Origin: Takakia lepidozioides
Lineage: Eukaryota > Streptophyta > Takakiopsida > Takakiales > Takakiaceae
Length of the DNA stretch: 60,000 bases
Direction of reading: 5' to 3'
Assembly (NCBI GenBank): GCA_030704615.1
Contig: CM060731.1
Coordinates: forward strand, 1,056,001 to 1,116,000
A program made the translations under genes and the position numbers. The stretch's first letter is position 1, and each line of letters starts with the position of its first letter. A model generated the notes under the pieces. The model worked only from the letters and a program-made list of their open reading frames with translations. It ran no database searches and had not been told where the DNA came from. Positions 55,258 through 60,000 of this stretch are shown here, one piece after another.

Positions 55258-55356
55258 ATGCAGTAAACAAAGATCTATATGGAAAACTATAGATAAACCT
55301 GGTGATGATCAATCGCAGCACGTCCAAACATTCCTGGCCTGGAAAATGTACCCTAT
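55258..55356 (-). repeat. Direct repeat R, copy 3 (partial)
   Basis: Only the central ~100 bp (CAGTAAACAAAGATCTATAT through GGAAAATGTACCCTAT), joined directly to TGTTCCAGGCCTGTTCTC sequence that lies upstream of copy 1 (about 53,430). Confidence 0.75.
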
Positions 55357-55437
55357 CTGTTGTTCCAGGCCTGTTCTCTTTATTGTTCCAGGTCTGTTAA
55401 CGAATTTAAGTCACATCAAGTCACATTAAGTTTGTGA

Positions 55438-55730
55438 CCCTACTTTATTTATTCTACATCAGTCGAGTTGCACAGGTGCAGTAAACAAAGATCTATATGG
55501 AAAACTATAGATAAATCTGGTGATGATCAATCCCAACCCGTCCAAACATTCCTGGCCTGGAAAATGTACCCTATGCTAAATGTACAGTGAGCAACTTCTG
55601 AAACAGGGATAGCGATAGACCTCAGCAAGGTGAACAACTTCTTCAGAGCGCAGCTCCTCCTTTTTCTTGACTTCGATTGTTTTTGCCTCCTCCTTAACTC
55701 TCGTCTGCTCGACCCTTGCCTGCTCAGGTT
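55438..55730 (-). repeat. Direct repeat R, copy 4
   Basis: Full-length copy; the minus strand gives EQARVEQTRVKEEAKTIEVK and KKEELRSEEVVHLAEVYRY in one open frame. This copy's frame extends upstream to about 55,875. Confidence 0.75.
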
Positions 55731-55914
55731 CAATTCGCCAATACGTGAACTGTTGAAAAAGATGCTGATTGAATTGGTTATGTGTACGTTGCAAGCAAAG
55801 GAGATGGAAAGAAGTCAGAGAATAAAAAGGGAGAATGATGCCAGGAACGCGCAGAGAAAGTTCACCGCCACACAAAGTAGGAGGAAAGTGACGGTGAGAA
55901 CTTCAAGGACGAGG
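55731..55914 (+). CDS. Possible charged exon, not recognised
   Basis: On the plus strand a good acceptor (CTTGCCTGCTCAG) precedes an open frame LLKKMLIELVMCTLQAKEME, RIKRENDARNAQRKF and SRRKVTVRTSRTR. It is basic and helix-prone. The opposite strand is also open, so strand choice is uncertain. Confidence 0.2.
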
Positions 55915-55919
55915 TGATC

Positions 55920-57285
55920 TCTGGTCATCTATGGACCGTCTGCAGGCAATATCATAAACCTTAAATTATCCTAATCAAGATCTACTGGCTCTACTCAAGG
56001 CTGGCTCTACTGGCTGTATATATTAGAGCTTAATATATACATACATACATGTAACTGGATTTTAAGTAAATCTAGACTTTCCAAAGTCCAGGAATAACAT
56101 ATATATTGATTTATTTATTTATTTAAATTGAATAAAAATTCAATATGAAAACAAATTGAAATGATTTTATTAAGTTTATTGTAGTAGATGTTTAGTAAAT
56201 ATTGCTGTTCCCAGAGAATCCATACCTGATCACATCCCTAATATGAGTTGAAATCCTAGTTTTCTACAGTTTCACGGGCAGCACCGGAGACCTCATATCA
56301 ATCACAGTTGCTTCATTTTTTTAATATTAACCTACAAAAAAATGCCAAACATTGTCACTCCAGAAGCACAGGAGAATTATGACTGCTGTCCCAAGTTCGA
56401 CATCTCCAATGAGGCAAGGGAGATCTCCCGATCTATGATTAGAACATGGTAAGATAGAAAGACATCCCGTCGGGATACGTCCCAAAATGTCCAGAGTAAT
56501 TTATTAGAGCATCACCAAACCAAATTTGTACAGCCATTGAGGTCCTTGGCTATGGGCACTAATCAACCATCATTATCCCATAGGACCCAAAACCATAGTC
56601 TTCGACGCAAACCAATACTGAAGTCTCTATAGAAGCCAATTCATTCGAACAGTTTGCCTCCAATGCATCAGCCCTTTGACATAACTGTTTATCTTTGTCT
56701 ATCATCGTCCTCGAGTCTCAGACCGGTTCCTCAAGAGCGTCATCCATAAAATAATAACCACCTAGCGGATTCCAAGGTCACAGGCAAGGCCGTGAACCGA
56801 TTATTCTTCATTCATGTAAGTCATAGCTCCACGCACAAAACACATGCGGACCAGGGGGCTTGTGATGGGACCAGGTGAGGATCCTCACTTATTTTGAAAT
56901 TTCTTGAGCATACAATTGGGGATATGGGCTAAGGAGACCTGTAAGTTATGGCGCCTTGAAGTGGTTGCTGCCTGCAGCCCCGAATTCAACCCGACTGCTC
57001 CTGGTTTGGCATGCGACAGCCTATGTTTTGGCTTTTGTTGTTCTGCCATCGATGGGGCAGCTCGACCTGTGTGGCCTGTCTCCTGAGGCCTGCATACAGA
57101 CCATACCCTATCTTTTGATCCTTGACAGCAGGGCCTGTGGATTAATGAGCTAGGTTGTAATTTCTTTGGGCCATAGAGGATATGGTTTTATGGGGCCTGC
57201 CTCGGCGGGTTTGGGACTTTAAGGACGTGGTGGCTTTGAATGTTATGGCGGCAGCCTGATAAGGCACCGACCTGCTCCTTTTCGG
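55920..57285. other. Non-coding, no recognised gene
   Basis: A/T-rich with short microsatellites (ATAC near 56036-56050, TTTA near 56110-56125). No gene supported. Confidence 0.4.
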
Positions 57286-57289
57286 GCCT

Positions 57290-57985
57290 GTTTCTCGTGT
57301 GTAATGGATCATAGTGAGGTGTTCTTTGTTGAACACTGGTTTTTACCTGAGATCCTTTGATGGCACTCTAACGCCAATCGTCAAGGAGGGACGAGATTCT
57401 TTTGTTGAGGATCTTGTTGAGGCTTTATGGCCATTCCTTTCTGGCATGATGTCATCTCCGACAATTCAAGAGTACATGGAGGAGAATTACTGGAAGTGTG
57501 CAAATGTTCAGATGTCTGTCGATAGCTCTCACCCTGATTGGATTTGGCTAGCGAGATATGCAAATCCCCTAGGGATTACTGACCCTTGTGTGTTTTAAGG
57601 TATGTTCCCACCTCTTTGCTTTCAACTTCTTCTTTTTATGTCAACCGATGTGTCTTGGAGTAGTAGGTTAAGAGGTTAGAATGGGTCAGTAAGCACGGGA
57701 AGTCTCCCGTCCCTACTGCGCACCATGAATCTGGAAAGTATACTGATTTGTCTCATGGATTGGTTTATTTGTTCCAGTCAAGGCCAAGCGTGTATAAAGT
57801 CAACATCCGACAAGAAGAAGGATGGACATATCACACCAACAGGCCAGGAGGGTCTCTGGAGGTATATGAGTATTTCTGAGGAGGAGATCTGCTGGCGAGC
57901 ACAACGCTCTCAAACAGATGCAGGGCAACGGAATGTCCATCTGGGGAGATTTGGGATGAGAGTAGAATCCGCTACCCGTTCTTAC
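57290..57985 (+). pseudogene. FCP1-like C-terminal fragment (paralogue)
   Basis: The frame at 57314-57596 reads LLNTGFYLRSFDGTLTPIV, DSFVEDLVEALWPFLSGMM, TIQEYMEENYWK and HPDWIWLARYA. It matches the tail of FCP1-like copy 3 at 5.6-5.9 kb (NTGVFHI, DLTKALWPFLSSLIG, VVDYVGKNS, WFGRFIDA). A donor-like AAG/GTATGT at 57600 and an acceptor GTTCCAG at 57776 could join a basic terminal exon (KSTSDKKKDGHITPTGQEGL...RNVHLGRFGMRVESATRSY, stop at 57986). Motifs I to III are absent upstream, so it is a truncated paralogue. Confidence 0.5.
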
Positions 57986-57989
57986 TAGT

Positions 57990-58700
57990 CGGGTGACAGT
58001 CTTCCACCAGTTGGGATATTGTAAATAATGTACATTGACAATGACGCTATTCTCTATTCGCAAATTATGAATCCAAATGGTTCATTGTTTTTTATTCATT
58101 TCAGGTCCAGAGCGATGGATACCATGGCTGTGCTCTGTGTTCTTTGTGTACTCTTTGTTCGGTTTTGGAATTCATTACTCATGTCGAGGTATCACCACAG
58201 GAGATCTCCCCTACCTAACTATGTGCATGTTTTGGTTTCGTCATCACACCCGTCAGACTCTTTTAGACTAGAGAGCGTGAGTAAGGACAGGAGACCTCCC
58301 GTCCTCTTTGCCTTTCTATTTGTGCTTGTTCCTGTCAGACCCCTCATTCTCTTATGGCTTTGGTGGGTTGTTGTGCCCTGTGCATGTTTACCCCTCAATT
58401 TAATTTGACTATGCCTGATGTGTATCGCTAATTGGGAGGGGAGACGGCTCACCGCTCATGGCTCATAGTTTCTGGCTCATGAAATAGTAAACCTCCATAG
58501 CATGAATCTGTTGGATTTGGCAAGGTATACGGACTCTAGTCTGTTGGGCAGTGTATTATGGTGATTAAGGAGTGGACACAGTGTTACAATAGTGGGGTGT
58601 AGTTGGGGGAGAAGATTGACATGCGTTTTGGGATGAAATGGAAACAGGTGGGGGCAGAGAGGTAGAGTACCTTATGCACACAAGGAGCGACACTATGGCG
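57990..58700. other. Non-coding, no recognised gene
   Basis: A frame at 58028-58408 looks hydrophobic (VLCVLCVLFVRFW) but lacks homology, a good start context or splice context; not called as a gene. Confidence 0.35.
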
Positions 58701-58727
58701 TGAGCGGTGAGCGCACGCTCACGCGGG

Positions 58728-58765
58728 GCTGACGTGGCGTGAGCCCACGCCCACGCCACGTCAGC
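58728..58765. repeat. Perfect 14-bp hairpin GCTGACGTGGCGTG
   Basis: GCTGACGTGGCGTG (58728-58741) and CACGCCACGTCAGC (58752-58765) around a 10-base loop. The TGACGTG-rich stem recalls the terminal hairpins of the hAT element. A second inverted repeat, CCTATTCCC/GGGAATAGG, lies at 58841-58875. Confidence 0.75.
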
Positions 58766-59025
58766 ATGAGCGGATGCCACGCAACCCGAGCGGAGGCCAC
58801 GTCAACAAATGCCAGAGGACGGGCGGTCGAAGAAATGATACCTATTCCCGTTGGACCTATATCCGTGGGAATAGGCATGTACAGTATGATGAAATTAGAC
58901 CCCATTATGTAAGAAGACCCCATGACTTCAATGAATAGGTAGGACTGTAAACCGCCGACCTATGCTGCATATTGCATACAAGACGACAAAGAATCCACCA
59001 TCTTCAAAGGCATTCAGTACATAAC

Positions 59026-59285
59026 AGAAATGGTGTGTTTCAAAGCTCACACCGTTTCTGCCCCATCCAAAAGGCTCTTTTTGAGGTCTCTTCAGACAAT
59101 AACAGAAAGCATGGAGGGTAATTCAAAGGATTGCATACATCAGGAAAATGGGTGTGCTTTGAAGCACACCGTTTCTGCCCCCCCCAAAACGCTTTTTTTG
59201 AGGTCTCTTCAGACAGCAACAGAAAGCATGGAGGGTACTTGAACAGATTGAATACATAGCAGAAATGGTGTGCTTCGAAGCATCT
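59026..59285. repeat. ~118-bp tandem repeat, two units and a part
   Basis: Units start near 59026, 59143 and 59262, sharing CACACCGTTTCTGCCCC, TTTTGAGGTCTCTTCAGACA and ACAGAAAGCATGGAGGGTA. Each opens with a GGTGTGCTTTGAAGCACACC-type palindrome. Minus-strand frames over it (PPCFLLLSEETSK twice) simply reflect the duplication. Confidence 0.8.
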
Positions 59286-59379
59286 GGAAATGAGGTCAGG
59301 CAGTATGCAGTGCCGCACACCATTTTTCCAACCAACCACACCACGCCACTTTCCTACATTGTTGTCAGCAGCCCCCATC

Positions 59380-59960
59380 ACCTGCGCGGCCTTGCTTTCG
59401 TAGTATGCATCCTCCACATCTTCCTCAATGTCCACCGTCTGGACCTCCTCTGTCTCTACAGGTGGGTTCTCGACAACCACTCTCTGTATCTTCCCCTGCA
59501 ATGTTTCGACAGACGGATCTGTACTGCAGAGATGGTGTGCGGTGCCACACATCACTTTCCTACATTCCAAATGCGCCGCACCACCTTTCTGCCCATTGAA
59601 AAACACCGAATTTGGGACCCCATCAAGCTCTTGTTGAGAAGATTCCATTGAGTGTTGAAGGGGGTAGAAAAGAATGCACAAACGGTCTGCAGCGCCGCAC
59701 GTCGTTTAAGCTCCCTCTGAATGTGTGCTTTGACTGGAAGGGTAGGAATAGAGGATGTTGTTTGGGGTTCACAACAATGTAGGAAAGTGGTGTGCGGCAC
59801 ACACCACATCTCTGCAGTACTGACCCGTCTGTTGAAACATTGCAGGGGAAGATGCAGGGAGCGGTTGTCGAGAACCCACATGTAGAGACAGAGGAGGTCC
59901 AGACGGAGGACATGGAGGAAGATGTGGAGGATGCATACTACAAAAGCAAGGTCACGCAGA
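59380..59960. repeat. Inverted repeat with coding-like arms
   Basis: The arm at about 59,395-59,550 (minus strand: HHLCSTDPSVETLQGKIQ, ENPPVETEEVQTVDIEEDVE, DAYYESKAAQ) is repeated inverted at about 59,800-59,955 (plus strand: PHLCSTDPSVETLQGKMQ, ENPHVETEEVQTEDMEEDVE, DAYYKSKVTQ). Arms are ~155 bp with a ~250-bp spacer. Changes include synonymous sites, which hints that the arms once encoded an acidic protein. Family not recognised. Confidence 0.65.
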
Positions 59961-60000
59961 TGAGGGGAACCAGAAAGTGAACTCGCAACTTGTAATGAAC

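Noticed and set aside
58028-58408. Small membrane protein
   Set aside because: Hydrophobic stretches exist but there is no start context, homology or splice support, and the opposite strand is open as well.

Overview
The window reads as repeat-rich nuclear DNA from a green plant, most likely a seedless land plant or other streptophyte. Grounds: PPR-type repeats with the plant MYAKCG / VVSWSAM signature, two Ty3/gypsy chromovirus-type elements whose primer binding site is TGGTATCAGAGC (complementary to plant initiator tRNA-Met), a BED-finger/DUF659-type hAT transposase, LINE fragments, and spliced genes. No bacterial-style operon or RNA operon is seen. The species cannot be fixed from sequence alone. 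Almost nothing here is an intact gene; most of it is mobile elements in decay.

Layout. 1-1,200: PPR pseudogene debris (minus strand). 1,200-6,321: FCP1-like (HAD-fold) phosphatase-family sequence on the plus strand, with three successive domain copies, altered catalytic residues, several frameshifts, and believable plant introns. 6,322-7,965: non-coding flank with diverged ~0.5 kb repeats; a near-perfect palindrome ACGCGNGATCNCGCGT recurs through 1.7-7.4 kb. 7,974-22,802: one very large hAT-type DNA transposon bounded by a perfect 8-bp target duplication (CTATACAA) and short imperfect terminal inverted repeats. Inside each end is a terminal hairpin and a long array of GCGACCGCC/GGCGGTCGC palindromes. 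Between the arrays lie a BED/DUF659 transposase gene (plus strand), broken by two gypsy elements (A, 10,203-16,982; B, 17,399-21,101), and a convergent second gene (ORF2, minus strand) of unknown function.

22,811-33,697: debris, including a tRNA-like SINE head, a gag fragment, a 57-bp x3 tandem repeat, a gypsy integrase fragment and two oppositely oriented LINE fragments. 33,698-46,010: two copies (C1, C2) of a second gypsy family whose LTRs carry a CACAGCC minisatellite; a PPR pseudogene array lies between them. 46,200-48,510: two further copies of a PPR-linked repeat with featureless DNA between. 48,526-50,245: a second palindrome array with a different core (GGACCRCC/GGYGGTCC), followed by a TATA box and a diverged homologue of ORF2, apparently a relative of the hAT system. 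52,760-53,299: a minus-strand unknown gene with one internal stop; 53.5-55.7 kb holds four copies of a ~300-bp direct repeat with coiled-coil coding potential on the minus strand. 57,290-57,985: C-terminal fragment of another FCP1-like gene. 58.7-60 kb: hairpins, a tandem repeat and an inverted repeat.

The most interesting item is the hAT-like system. It appears to be a two-gene element in which BED-finger transposase and ORF2 converge from TATA-box promoters placed just inside long palindrome arrays. A second locus at 48.5 kb repeats the same array-TATA-ORF2 order with a different palindrome core, as if array and protein have diverged together. That coupling is inference; the arrays, the target duplication, the terminal repeats and the ORF2 similarity are read directly from the sequence.
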